From positions 1 through 64,000 of the forward strand of contig NZ_JBKEAE010000008.1 of the NCBI RefSeq assembly GCF_047971885.1: DNA of 64,000 nt, written 5' to 3'. The translations under genes were made by a program, and so were the position numbers. Below the pieces are notes generated by a model. That model ran no database searches, was not told where the DNA came from, and was given only the letters and a program-made list of their open reading frames with translations. Of the stretch, positions 53,601 to 62,053 are shown in pieces (the first letter of the stretch is position 1; each line of letters opens with the position of its first letter). This DNA is from Tropicimonas sp047971885 (GTDB lineage Bacteria; Pseudomonadota; Alphaproteobacteria; Rhodobacterales; Rhodobacteraceae).

Positions 53601-55088
53601 TTATCGGCCGCTATCGCCCCGGCTCGACCTGACCCGGTCGACAGCGTTCCGCCAGCGGGCATGGATTTCGGCGCGCTCCGTCGCGGGTATCGCCGGGGTG
53701 AAGGCTTCGCTGGTCCTGTCCCCGGTCAGCGCCGAGGCATCGCAGCCGAGGGATTCGAACGCCATCGTCGCCACGCCGAGCGCGCCGATCTCGGCGACGT
53801 CGCGGCGCGTCACCGTCCGGTCGAGAAGATCGGCCTGAAGCTGCATCAGAAAGCCGTTCGCCGAGGCGCCGCCATCGGCCAGCAGGCCATCGAGTCCGCT
53901 GCCGACATCGCGTTCCATGGCAAAAAAGACGTCGGCGATCTGCATGGCGATGGCTTCGAAAGTGGCGCGTGCCACATGTGCCGGCGTGCACCCGAGGGTC
54001 AGCCCGGCGATGGCGCCCTTGGCGGTATCGTCCCAGTGCGGAGCGCCCAGACCCGAAAACGCGGGCACAACCGTGACACCGTTCGAGTTGCCGACGCTCT
54101 GCGCCAGTTCGGACAGGTCCCGTGCGTCGCCGACACCGAGCAGCCCGGCAACATAGGCCGCCGCCTGCGCCGAGATGGTAATGTTGCCCTCAATCGCATA
54201 GGCAACCTCGGCGCCGCGCGACCAGGCGATGGTGCCGGACAGCCCGTGGGACGATGGCGTCCGCCCGGGCACCAGCGTCATCAGCGACGAGCCGGTGCCG
54301 TAGGTTGCCTTGACGACACCCGGCGCCCTTACCCCGTGGCCATAGAGCGCGGCATGGGAATCGCCCAGCATGGCGAGAATCGGCAATCCGTCCGGCAGGC
54401 CGGGCACGCCCCTGGTATGGCCGAAGATGCTGTCCGATGGGCATGGTTCGGGCAGGGCGCTGATCGGCGCGCCGAAAAGCTCGCAAAGCCCGGCATCCCA
54501 CACCAGCCGTGCGGTATCGAACAACTGGGTGCGCGAGGCGTTGGAATGATCGGTGGCGAAGCGTTCACCCGCGGTCAGGTTCCACAGCAGCCACGTGTCG
54601 ATGGTTCCCGCCCGGAGCCTGCCCGCGGCCGCCAGACCGGCGGCTTCGGGAACGTTTTCCATCACCCAGCCCAGCTTGCTGGCGGGAAACAGCGGATTGA
54701 TCGACAGGCCGGTGCGGTCGCTGACCATGGGATCATGGCCCGCCGCCCGCAGGGATTCGGCCGCATCGGCGGTACGCCGGCACTGCCAGAGGATGCAGGG
54801 GCCGACGGGCGCACCCGTCTCGCCGTTCCAGACCGCCAGCGTCTCGCGCTGGTTCGAAATGGCAAGCCCGGCGATACCCTCCGCCCCCGCCTGTTCGACG
54901 ATGCCCGCAATCACATCGAGAACGCTTTGCCAGATGTCCGCAGCCGATTGCTCGGCCCAGCCGGGCCGCGGGTAGCCGGAGGTGCGGGGAACCGAGGCCC
55001 TCGCCACGATCCGTCCGTCGCTGTCGATCAGCACCGCCTTGGAATTGGTCGTGCCCTGATCTATGGCCAGTATGCGCGGGGCGATCAT
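53601..55088 (-). CDS. FGGY-family carbohydrate kinase (GlpK-like)
   Basis: A 495-residue sugar kinase. The phosphate-1 loop is LAIDQGTTNSKAVLID; then ISNQRETLAVW, GTIDTWLLWNLTAG, and the C-terminal FGGY signature region with GLGAPHWDDTAKGAIAGLT and DGGASANGFLMQLQADLL. It resembles glycerol kinase but with NSK in place of the usual SSR, so another polyol or ketose may be phosphorylated. It overlaps the transketolase C-subunit stop by one base and is last in the isomerase, transketolase, kinase operon, which suggests it acts on the isomerised sugar. Confidence 0.88.
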   Translation of the reverse strand: MIAPRILAIDQGTTNSKAVLIDSDGRIVARASVPRTSGYPRPGWAEQSAADIWQSVLDVIAGIVEQAGAEGIAGLAISNQRETLAVWNGETGAPVGPCILWQCRRTADAAESLRAAGHDPMVSDRTGLSINPLFPASKLGWVMENVPEAAGLAAAGRLRAGTIDTWLLWNLTAGERFATDHSNASRTQLFDTARLVWDAGLCELFGAPISALPEPCPSDSIFGHTRGVPGLPDGLPILAMLGDSHAALYGHGVRAPGVVKATYGTGSSLMTLVPGRTPSSHGLSGTIAWSRGAEVAYAIEGNITISAQAAAYVAGLLGVGDARDLSELAQSVGNSNGVTVVPAFSGLGAPHWDDTAKGAIAGLTLGCTPAHVARATFEAIAMQIADVFFAMERDVGSGLDGLLADGGASANGFLMQLQADLLDRTVTRRDVAEIGALGVATMAFESLGCDASALTGDRTSEAFTPAIPATERAEIHARWRNAVDRVRSSRGDSGR

Positions 55089-56047
55089 CACGCGGCCTTT
55101 CTGGCCAGCACCTTGCGCGCGGCATCGGCGATACCGCTCGCGGTCAGCCCGAAACGCTCGAACAGCCATTCGACCGAGCCGGTCGGCACGAAGCCCGGAA
55201 ACCCGATGAACTCCATCGGCACCGGCGTATTGCGCGCCACCAGTTCCGCCACGGCACCACCGAGCCCGCCGCGAACCGACGCCTCTTCCACCGTCACGAT
55301 GGCGCCGGTTTCGGCAGCCGACAGGATCGCGGCCTCGTCGAGCGGGTTGATGGTCGAGTGGTTGAGAACGCACGCCGAAATACCCTCGGCGGCGAGTTTT
55401 TCCGCCGCATCGGCGGCAAGGTGCGCGGTCGTCCCGCAGGCGACGATGGTCAGGTCGCCCCCCCGACGCAGCACCTCGGCCCGGCCGGGTTCGAAGCTGC
55501 GGTTCTCGACCTCGAGCGCGGGCACCGGCATCCGGCTCAGGCGGATGTAGACCGGCCCCTCATGCGCCGCCGCCCATTTGACCGCCTCGGCGGTTTCCCA
55601 CGGGTCGGCAGGAACGATGACGGTGATGTTGGTCAGCGGCCTGAGCCAGGCGAAATCCTCAATCGAATGGTGGGTCGCGCCAAGCTCGCCATAGGCGATG
55701 CCGCTCGACTGGCCGACAAGCTTCACATTGGCGTCGGAATAGGCCACATCGGCCTTGATCTGCTCCAGTGCCCGTCCGGTCAGAAAGCACGAGGCCCCCG
55801 ACACGAACGGTATCCTGCCACCGTTGGCCAGCCCCGCGCCGCCGCCGACCAGCATCTGTTCGGCGATACCGACATTGACGGTACGTTCGGGGAATTTCTT
55901 CTGGAAGCCGTTCAGCTTGGACGATCCGACGCTGTCATTCACCACGACAACGATACGGTCGTCTGCGGCCGCCAGCGCCTCGATCGTTTCGGCAAAGGCG
56001 TTGCGGCAATCGAACATCGGGCGGTCTTTCACATCATCGAGGGCCAT
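55088..56047 (-). CDS. Transketolase, C-terminal (Pyr and C-domain) subunit
   Basis: A 319-residue protein covering the second half of transketolase: Pyr domain with VNVGIAEQMLVGGGAGLANG (catalytic Glu in GIAEQ), then the C-terminal domain with VTVEEASVRGGLGGAVAELV. The start MALDDVKD lies 2 bp after the stop of the N-terminal subunit. Split transketolases of this kind act on sugar phosphates other than the normal pentose-phosphate ones, for example apulose 4-phosphate (AptAB) or sulfo-sugars. Confidence 0.9.
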   Translation of the reverse strand: MALDDVKDRPMFDCRNAFAETIEALAAADDRIVVVVNDSVGSSKLNGFQKKFPERTVNVGIAEQMLVGGGAGLANGGRIPFVSGASCFLTGRALEQIKADVAYSDANVKLVGQSSGIAYGELGATHHSIEDFAWLRPLTNITVIVPADPWETAEAVKWAAAHEGPVYIRLSRMPVPALEVENRSFEPGRAEVLRRGGDLTIVACGTTAHLAADAAEKLAAEGISACVLNHSTINPLDEAAILSAAETGAIVTVEEASVRGGLGGAVAELVARNTPVPMEFIGFPGFVPTGSVEWLFERFGLTASGIADAARKVLARKAA

Positions 56048-56049
56048 GG

Positions 56050-56892
56050 TCACGCCAACTCCTTCATCGCGATCTCGAATTGTTCGGCACTGGGAATGCC
56101 ATGGTGCCATTTGACGTTGTTTTCCATATAGGAAACGCCCTTGCCCTTGATCGTGTTGGCGATCACGCAAAGCGGCTTCTCGCGGTCGCCGACCGGGCGG
56201 CCGAGCACGTCGAGCAACTGGCGGTAATCATGTCCGTCGACCATCTCGACATGCCAGTTGAAGGCTTCCCATTTCCTGTCGAGCGGGTCGAGGCCCGCGG
56301 TTTCCTCGGTGCCCGCCCCCTGCTGAAGCCGGTTGCGGTCAACGATCACCGTCAGGTTCCGCAGCTTGCGGTGGCCGCCGGTCATCGCGGCCTCCCAGTT
56401 CGAGCCTTCCTGACTCTCGCCGTCGCCGAGCAGCACATAGGTGCGGTAACCGGCACCGGAAATCTGCCCGGCGATGGCGATGCCGGTGCCGACGGGCAGG
56501 CCGTGACCGAGCGGGCCGGTATTGGTTTCGATCCCCGGCAGATAGGTCCGGTTCGGGTGGCCGTTCAGCTTCGACAGCGGCTGCATGTAGGTCGAGAGCT
56601 GTTCCTCGGGGAAATAGCCCGCTGCGGCGAGCACCGAATAGAACGCGCCCGTACAATGCCCCTTGCTCATGATGAAACGGTCGCGGTCCGGGTTGCGGGG
56701 GTCCGCCGGGTCGTAGCGCAACACGCCGAAATAGAGCGTTGCCAGAATGTCGGTTGCCGACAGGTCGCCGCCCGGATGGCCGAGTTGCGCGTCATACACC
56801 ATGCGGATCAGCCGGCGGCGCATCCACGCCGCCTTGTCGCGGATCGTGTCGAGCTTGCGGTCTTGCGCAATCGGGTTGGTAAGGTCGGTCAT
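56050..56892 (-). CDS. Transketolase, N-terminal (ThDP-binding PP) subunit
   Basis: A 280-residue protein carrying the ThDP pyrophosphate-binding half of transketolase: GHPGGDLSATDILATLYFGV, DRFIMSKGHCTGAFYSVLAA, GPLGHGLPVGTGIAIAGQIS and the metal motif LGDGESQEGSNWEAA. With the next gene it reconstitutes a two-chain transketolase. It begins 28 bp after the isomerase stop, in one operon. Confidence 0.92.
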   Translation of the reverse strand: MTDLTNPIAQDRKLDTIRDKAAWMRRRLIRMVYDAQLGHPGGDLSATDILATLYFGVLRYDPADPRNPDRDRFIMSKGHCTGAFYSVLAAAGYFPEEQLSTYMQPLSKLNGHPNRTYLPGIETNTGPLGHGLPVGTGIAIAGQISGAGYRTYVLLGDGESQEGSNWEAAMTGGHRKLRNLTVIVDRNRLQQGAGTEETAGLDPLDRKWEAFNWHVEMVDGHDYRQLLDVLGRPVGDREKPLCVIANTIKGKGVSYMENNVKWHHGIPSAEQFEIAMKELA

Positions 56893-56920
56893 TTCGGATC
56901 CTCGTCTCGGAGCCGCCGCA

Positions 56921-58384
56921 TCAGCATGCCGGCAGGGTGAGCGTGGGCACGGCGGGTGCGCCGTGATTGTAGATCGGCCAGCGCAGGTAGCGGGTGACGG
57001 CCTCGTTCACCACATCGGCGTGGTGGCCGCGCACCATGGCGACGTGATGCTCGAAACCGTTCTGGGTGACAAAGGCCATCAGCTCGCGCAGGCGTTCCAC
57101 CCGGGTCACCGCGATTCCGCCATCCATCGGAAAGGGATCGTCGGTAAAGTCGCCCTGACCCACATAGGCCTTGAGCGTTCCTGCGCCGTCGTCCGACGAG
57201 AGGCGGAAATAGGTCATCGGACCGGGCGCGACCTTGCCCTTGACCGCGCCGAAGCATTTGGCGCGTCCGATGGTTTCACCCAGCACGTCAAGCTCGCCCA
57301 CTTCCGGGATGACCCCCATGAACTGCTTGGGATAATTGCCGCAATGGGTGCAGACGCACTTGTCCGCCGCATCGCCGTAGTTGTTGTTCCAGTCGAGGAT
57401 CGCCGAGGGCTGACCGGCGGCCAGCGCCAGCGCATACATGGAGACAGCGCCCATCACGTCCACCTCGCAGGCGGAAGGCATCAGTTCCTCGCCCATCATC
57501 GACATGGTGAGGCAGGTGGCGCAGCCGAAATTGTCCTGAAGCGAACGCCAGCACTGGATGGCGGAGGCGTCACATTCGTTCTCGGCGATCCAGCGGTTGA
57601 CGGCGACGGACCACTTGGCCTGTTTCGCGATCTGCGCGGGCGTAATGTGGGCGGGGATGGTGCCGTAGGCCCTGATGGCGGCGAGTTTCGCGGCAAGGTC
57701 CGCGTCGTCATCGGCAATCGCCGAAGCGCTCGCGATGATCTCCGACAGGTCGACCGTGACCACGGTCATGCCGCTGGCCTGAAGCAGCTTTTCAGAGAAG
57801 CGCATGGTCTGGAACGGGCTGGTGCGGGCGCCGATGGCGCCGATGCGGGCATTTTTCAGCCCGCGGACGGTGCGGCAGATGCGGGCGAAGCGGTCGAGAT
57901 CGGCGCCGAATTCCGCGCCGCCGGTATCGCAGGTGTGCAAGGTCGTTTCGGTGAAGGGCACGCCGTATTGATAGAAGTTGTTGGCAACCGACAGCTTGCC
58001 GCAGAAGGCGTCGCGGCGGGAATGAACATCGACCTTGTCGATATCGTCGTTGCTTGCCTGAAGCAGGATCGGGACGTTCAGCTTCGCACGGTTGACCAGT
58101 TCGGCAACGGCGATCTCGTCGCCGAAATTGGGCAGGCAGATCACCAGCCCGTCGATCTCGTCGCGGTGCCGCGAGAAATGCTCGGCGTAGAGCTTTGCGT
58201 CGACGACGGACTGAACAGCGCCGTTGACCGTCGCCTCGAACGGCAGGGTGCTGGCGGCAATTCCCAGCCGTTCCAGATGGGCAAGCGTTTCCTCGCGCGC
58301 CGCCCTGCACGGGGCTCCGTTGAAAAACGCCCGGCTGCCGATCACGACACCCAGCGTCACCTTGCGTATTGCGTTCCGCATCAT
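56921..58384 (-). CDS. L-fucose/L-arabinose isomerase family sugar isomerase
   Basis: A 487-residue protein of the FucI/AraA-like superfamily (COG2407-type). Expected metal ligands are Glu in MPSACEVDVMGAVS (about residue 300), Asp in AILDWNNNYGD (about 330) and His in FEHHVAMVRGHH near residue 455. Such enzymes interconvert an aldose and a ketose with Mn2+. A cysteine-rich stretch DKCVCTHCGN (about 340) is unusual. It is first of the operon leading to transketolase and kinase, so it probably carries out the first step after uptake. L-fucose itself is unlikely because no fuculose kinase/aldolase is present. Confidence 0.85.
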   Translation of the reverse strand: MMRNAIRKVTLGVVIGSRAFFNGAPCRAAREETLAHLERLGIAASTLPFEATVNGAVQSVVDAKLYAEHFSRHRDEIDGLVICLPNFGDEIAVAELVNRAKLNVPILLQASNDDIDKVDVHSRRDAFCGKLSVANNFYQYGVPFTETTLHTCDTGGAEFGADLDRFARICRTVRGLKNARIGAIGARTSPFQTMRFSEKLLQASGMTVVTVDLSEIIASASAIADDDADLAAKLAAIRAYGTIPAHITPAQIAKQAKWSVAVNRWIAENECDASAIQCWRSLQDNFGCATCLTMSMMGEELMPSACEVDVMGAVSMYALALAAGQPSAILDWNNNYGDAADKCVCTHCGNYPKQFMGVIPEVGELDVLGETIGRAKCFGAVKGKVAPGPMTYFRLSSDDGAGTLKAYVGQGDFTDDPFPMDGGIAVTRVERLRELMAFVTQNGFEHHVAMVRGHHADVVNEAVTRYLRWPIYNHGAPAVPTLTLPAC

Positions 58385-58460
58385 TCATGCTCCTCCGGCC
58401 CGAAACCCGCGCACACCCGGCACGGCAGGCCGGTTCGAGCGGATTCCTTTGCTGATCTTT

Positions 58461-58489
58461 CGTATACTATCGATTGATTGCGTTTGCAA
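58461..58489 (-). promoter_or_regulatory. Promoter of the isomerase/transketolase/kinase operon, with inverted repeat
   Basis: On the minus strand TTGCAA (58489-58484) and TATACG (58466-58461) are separated by 17 bp, a fair sigma70 match (four of six at each element), 77 bp before the start codon. ATTGC-GTTT-GCAAT (58477-58490) overlaps the -35 element and could be an operator. The motif GCAATTGA at 58486-58493 recurs at 58708-58715 beside the divergent promoter. Confidence 0.5.
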
Positions 58490-58711
58490 TTGAATTATCG
58501 CATGAGCGTCTTGAATCCTGACAGGCACGCCTGTCCTGCGATACCTGCCGCCCACGTAGCGCAAACGCCAGAAATTCACCTTTCTCCCTTTGGTTGAATC
58601 ACTGCGGCAAACAGGTCCACGCCCACCCCGACAAAGTTCACGATTACACTCGCGGCAATCAAAACGCACTCAGTGCTGCTTTTCGGCGCATGCGTATCAA
58701 AACAAAAGCAA

Positions 58712-58740
58712 TTGACAAAATTCAAAAGTCAAAGTCTATT
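58712..58740 (+). promoter_or_regulatory. Promoter of the sugar ABC transporter operon
   Basis: TTGACA (58712-58717), 17-bp spacer, then TCTATT (58735-58740): perfect -35, moderate -10, 54 bp before the binding-protein start codon. The overlapping GCAATTGA (58708-58715) and the TTGAC/GTCAA arms (58712-58732) are candidate operator elements. The rest of the 58385-58794 spacer shows no gene. Confidence 0.55.
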
Positions 58741-58794
58741 TATCGCGGAGGAGCCCCGCATGAACCGGGGACGGCTTTCCACATGGAGGAACTC

Positions 58795-59736
58795 ATGAAC
58801 ATCAAACGCAGACTGCTGGTATCCGCGCTTGCCCTCGGCATGGCCGGCGCCCTGCCGGGCCTTGCCGCGGCAGACGGGCTGATCGCGATCATCACCCCCA
58901 GCCACGACAACCCCTTCTTCAAGGCAGAAGCGGTCGGCGCCGAGGCAAAGGCCAGGGAACTGGGCTATGAAACGCTTGTCATGGTCCACGACGACGATGC
59001 CAACAAGCAGTCCGAACTGTTCGATTCCGCCATTGCCAGTGGCGCGAAGGCGATCATTCTCGACAATGCCGGCGCGGATGCCACCGTTTCGGCGGTGCAG
59101 CGCGCCAAGGACGCGGGCATCCCGTCCTTCCTGATCGACCGCGAGATCACCGCCAGCGGCGTCGCGGTCAGCCAGATCGTTTCGAACAACTATCAGGGCG
59201 CGCAACTCGGCGCCGAGGAATTCGTCACCCTGATGGGCGAGGAAGGCAAATACGCCGAACTTCTGGGCCGCGAATCGGATACCAACGCCGGCATCCGCTC
59301 CTCGGGTTATCACGACGTGATCGACCAGTATCCCGACATGGAAATGGTCGCCCAGCAATCGGCCAACTGGTCCCAGACCGAAGCCTATACGGTGATGGAG
59401 ACCATGCTTCAGGCCAACCCCGATCTGAAGGGCGTGATCTCGGGCAACGACACCATGGCCATGGGCGCCTGGGCGGCGCTGAAGGCCGCCGGCCGCGAGG
59501 ATGTGATCGTGGTCGGTTTCGACGGCTCCAACGACGTGCGCGATTCGATCATCGAAGGCGGCATCAGGGCCACGGTGCTGCAGCCGGCCTATCGCCAAGC
59601 GCAACTCGCGGTCGAGCAGGCGGACAAGTACCTGACCACCGGCTCGACGGGCATGGAGGAAAAGCAGTTGATGGATTGTATCCTCATCAACGGCGACAAC
59701 GCCTCCAAGCTTGAAACGTTTGCGCTGGCCGACTGA
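58795..59736 (+). CDS. Ribose-type sugar ABC transporter substrate-binding protein
   Basis: A 313-residue periplasmic-binding protein type 1 (RbsB-like). The signal peptide MNIKRRLLVSALALGMAGAL ends near AAADG; the mature protein starts with IAIITPSHDNPFFKAEAVGA and contains AIILDNAGADATVSAVQRAK, FLIDREITASG and GVISGNDTMAMGAW, the usual sugar-binding segments. GGAGG lies 5 bp before the ATG; the long upstream frame is not coding. It is the first gene of the importer operon. The ligand is presumably the aldose used by the divergent isomerase. Confidence 0.93.
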   Translation: MNIKRRLLVSALALGMAGALPGLAAADGLIAIITPSHDNPFFKAEAVGAEAKARELGYETLVMVHDDDANKQSELFDSAIASGAKAIILDNAGADATVSAVQRAKDAGIPSFLIDREITASGVAVSQIVSNNYQGAQLGAEEFVTLMGEEGKYAELLGRESDTNAGIRSSGYHDVIDQYPDMEMVAQQSANWSQTEAYTVMETMLQANPDLKGVISGNDTMAMGAWAALKAAGREDVIVVGFDGSNDVRDSIIEGGIRATVLQPAYRQAQLAVEQADKYLTTGSTGMEEKQLMDCILINGDNASKLETFALAD

Positions 59737-59751
59737 CGGCTTCAGCCACCC

Positions 59752-59784
59752 GGCCCGGCGCGTTGCTCCCCTTTGCGCCGGGCC
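59752..59784 (+). terminator. Strong hairpin behind the sugar-binding protein gene
   Basis: GGCCCGGCGC (59752-59761) pairs perfectly with GCGCCGGGCC (59775-59784) around a 13-nt loop, 16 bp after the binding-protein stop, followed by ACCTTTT. It resembles the stabilising or attenuating hairpins after malE or rbsB that let the receptor be made in excess of the membrane parts. Confidence 0.6.
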
Positions 59785-59846
59785 ACCTTTTCGCGGATCG
59801 CCGACCTCGCCCGGCACCGCACCACCCCGTTTCGCAAAGGTTCGAC

Positions 59847-60500
59847 ATGACCCGGACCCTGATGACGGCCGCCTGCATCGTGGCGCTTCTGCCCATGGTC
59901 GCCGGCTGCAAGATCGTAAAGAACCCCGACCCGGACGACACCGAACATGCCGCCGCCAACATGACCGACGACGAGCGCATGGCGGCGCTGGCAGCCGAAA
60001 CCTACGAGCCGAAACTGCTGCCCTACATGGACGAAAAGGCGCAGGACATCGGCGCGGTGATCGCGGCCGTCGCGCAGGACCTCGATGCGGCGGGCGAAAG
60101 CCTCGGCATCCCGAAATCGAGCGAAGGCAGCCCGTGGAACTTCGTCGCCACCGGCAATGGCACCGTGGTCGCCTCGAAGCGCGACTCGCGTGCCGCCACG
60201 CTCGACGTGGATATCGACGGTGACAATGCCGCCGATCTGGCGATCCAGCTTGGCCCTGTCGTCAAGGGAACCGCCCTGCGCGACGCAACCACTTTCTACG
60301 TCTTCACCGACTTCCGCGACCAGATCGAATTCGCCAAGCTCGGGCGGGCACTGAACGACGCGGCCAGCGCTGCCATCGATATCCCCGAGGGCGACCTGAT
60401 CGGCGCCACGGTCGCCTTCACCGGCGCCTTCAGCCTGCCGAAACAGGGCGACAGGATATTGCTGGTACCGGTCCGGCTTTCGGCCGGCGGAGGCCAGTGA
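59847..60500 (+). CDS. DUF2291 family periplasmic lipoprotein
   Basis: A 217-residue lipoprotein: MTRTLMTAACIVALLPMVAG followed by the lipidated Cys21 (lipobox VAGC). The mature domain includes DEKAQDIGAVIAAVAQDLDA, GSPWNFVATGNGTVVA and YVFTDFRDQIEFAKLGRALN, matching DUF2291. These proteins occur inside ribose-type ABC transporter operons but their role (receptor delivery or assembly) has not been established to my knowledge. Its stop overlaps the ATPase ATG by one base. Confidence 0.82.
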   Translation: MTRTLMTAACIVALLPMVAGCKIVKNPDPDDTEHAAANMTDDERMAALAAETYEPKLLPYMDEKAQDIGAVIAAVAQDLDAAGESLGIPKSSEGSPWNFVATGNGTVVASKRDSRAATLDVDIDGDNAADLAIQLGPVVKGTALRDATTFYVFTDFRDQIEFAKLGRALNDAASAAIDIPEGDLIGATVAFTGAFSLPKQGDRILLVPVRLSAGGGQ

Positions 60501-62053
60501 TGGACACGCAGGAGGTTGGTCTGACGATCCGCAACGGGATCAAGGTCTATCCCGGTACGGTCGCGCTGAAGAACGTCGATTTCGACCTGCACATGGGGGC
60601 GGTCAACGTGCTGGTGGGAGAGAACGGCGCCGGAAAATCGACGATGATGAAGATCGTCGCCGGGGTCGAGCCACTGACCAGCGGCAGGATGGAACTGTTC
60701 GGCAAGCCCGTCGTCTTTCACAACAAGAACCAGGCCGAAGCGGCGGGCATCGGCATCGTGTTTCAGGAACTGAACCTGTTTCCCAACATGACGGTGGCCG
60801 AAAACATCTTCATCGGCCGCGAAAAGACCAGGGGCGGCATAGATATCGACCAGACCTACGAGCGCGAGGAGACCAGAAAGCTGCTGGCGCGGCTCGAACA
60901 CGAGAGCATCGACCCCGACACGCCGCTGGGCGACCTGCGGATCGGTCAGCAGCAGATCGTCGAGATCGCGAAGAGCCTCGCCCAGGATGCGCGCATCCTG
61001 ATCCTCGACGAGCCGACATCAGCGCTGTCTGCGGCCGAGGTCGAGATCCTGTTCCGCGTGATCCGCGACCTCAAGGCGCACGGGGTGGGTATCGTCTATA
61101 TCTCGCACCGGCTCGAGGAACTGGTGCGCATCGGCGACTACATCACCGTGCTGCGCGACGGCAGGATCACCGGCGCGCGCAGCATGGAGGGGATCGACGT
61201 CGGCTGGATCGTGCGCAACATGATCGGCGGCGCGTCGAAGGATTTCCCCAAGACCGAGGTGCTGGAATTCGGTCCCGAGGTCTTCCGCGCCGAGAACATC
61301 ACCCTGCCACGGCCGGGCGGCGGCTATACCGTCGATCATGTGTCGCTGTCGGTCCGGGCGGGTGAAATCCTCGGCGTCTACGGGCTCATGGGAGCGGGGC
61401 GGTCGGAGTTCTTCGAATGCGTGATGGCGCAACACCTGGGCAGCGGCGGGGCGTTCTATGTCGAGGGTGCGCCGGTGCGCGAAAGGACGGTCGCCGGACG
61501 GATCGGCCGCGGCATCGCCCTGATCCCCGAGGACAGGAAACGTGACGGGCTGATCGAGATCCTGTCGATCCGCGAGAACATCACCCTGTCGTCGCTGCGG
61601 GATTTCACCACCGTTTTCGATCTGAACCTGACTGCCGAAGCGAAGGCGGCCGAAAGCTATGTGCAGGAGCTTTCGATCAAGGTCGCCTCGATCGAGAACC
61701 CGGTGTCGAGCCTGTCGGGCGGCAACCAGCAGAAGGTTGTCGTTTCCAAGGCACTGATGACCCGGCCCAGGGTGCTGCTGATGGACGAACCCTCGCGCGG
61801 GATCGACATCGGCGCCAAGGCCGAAATGTTCCGCACCATGCGCCGGCTTACCGCCGAAGGGCTGGGCATCATCTTCATCACCTCGGATCTCGAAGAGGTC
61901 ATGGCGCTGTCCGACCGCATCATCGTCATGGCCGACGGCCGCATCACCGGCGAGTTCGACGCGCATGGCGCGACCAGCGAAGACCTCGTGACGGCATCCA
62001 CGCCCGGCAAGACCGAGGCCACTAGGGATCTCTCGAAGGAGACCGCGTTATGA
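60500..62053 (+). CDS. Sugar ABC transporter ATP-binding protein (RbsA/MglA type)
   Basis: A 517-residue tandem ATPase. The first domain has GENGAGKST, then LRIGQQQIVEIAKSLAQDAR and ILDEPTSALS. The second domain (from about 250) has a degenerate Walker A, GLMGAGRSEFFE, and an intact signature LSGGNQQKVVVSKAL and LLMDEPSRGIDIG, the usual asymmetry of sugar CUT2 ATPases. GGAGG lies before the ATG, which overlaps the DUF2291 stop. It ends in an ATGA overlap with the permease. Confidence 0.95.
   Translation: MDTQEVGLTIRNGIKVYPGTVALKNVDFDLHMGAVNVLVGENGAGKSTMMKIVAGVEPLTSGRMELFGKPVVFHNKNQAEAAGIGIVFQELNLFPNMTVAENIFIGREKTRGGIDIDQTYEREETRKLLARLEHESIDPDTPLGDLRIGQQQIVEIAKSLAQDARILILDEPTSALSAAEVEILFRVIRDLKAHGVGIVYISHRLEELVRIGDYITVLRDGRITGARSMEGIDVGWIVRNMIGGASKDFPKTEVLEFGPEVFRAENITLPRPGGGYTVDHVSLSVRAGEILGVYGLMGAGRSEFFECVMAQHLGSGGAFYVEGAPVRERTVAGRIGRGIALIPEDRKRDGLIEILSIRENITLSSLRDFTTVFDLNLTAEAKAAESYVQELSIKVASIENPVSSLSGGNQQKVVVSKALMTRPRVLLMDEPSRGIDIGAKAEMFRTMRRLTAEGLGIIFITSDLEEVMALSDRIIVMADGRITGEFDAHGATSEDLVTASTPGKTEATRDLSKETAL

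Noticed and set aside
53601..58384. Sulfo-sugar (sulfo-transketolase) pathway for the split transketolase
   Set aside because: That route needs no sugar kinase and would come with sulfo-sugar importer, isomerase and sulfolactaldehyde enzymes, none of which is seen.
58594..58794. Upstream extension of the sugar-binding protein frame
   Set aside because: The 67 extra residues overlap the promoter, lack a signal peptide and are not family-like; ATG 58795 has GGAGG and a proper signal peptide.
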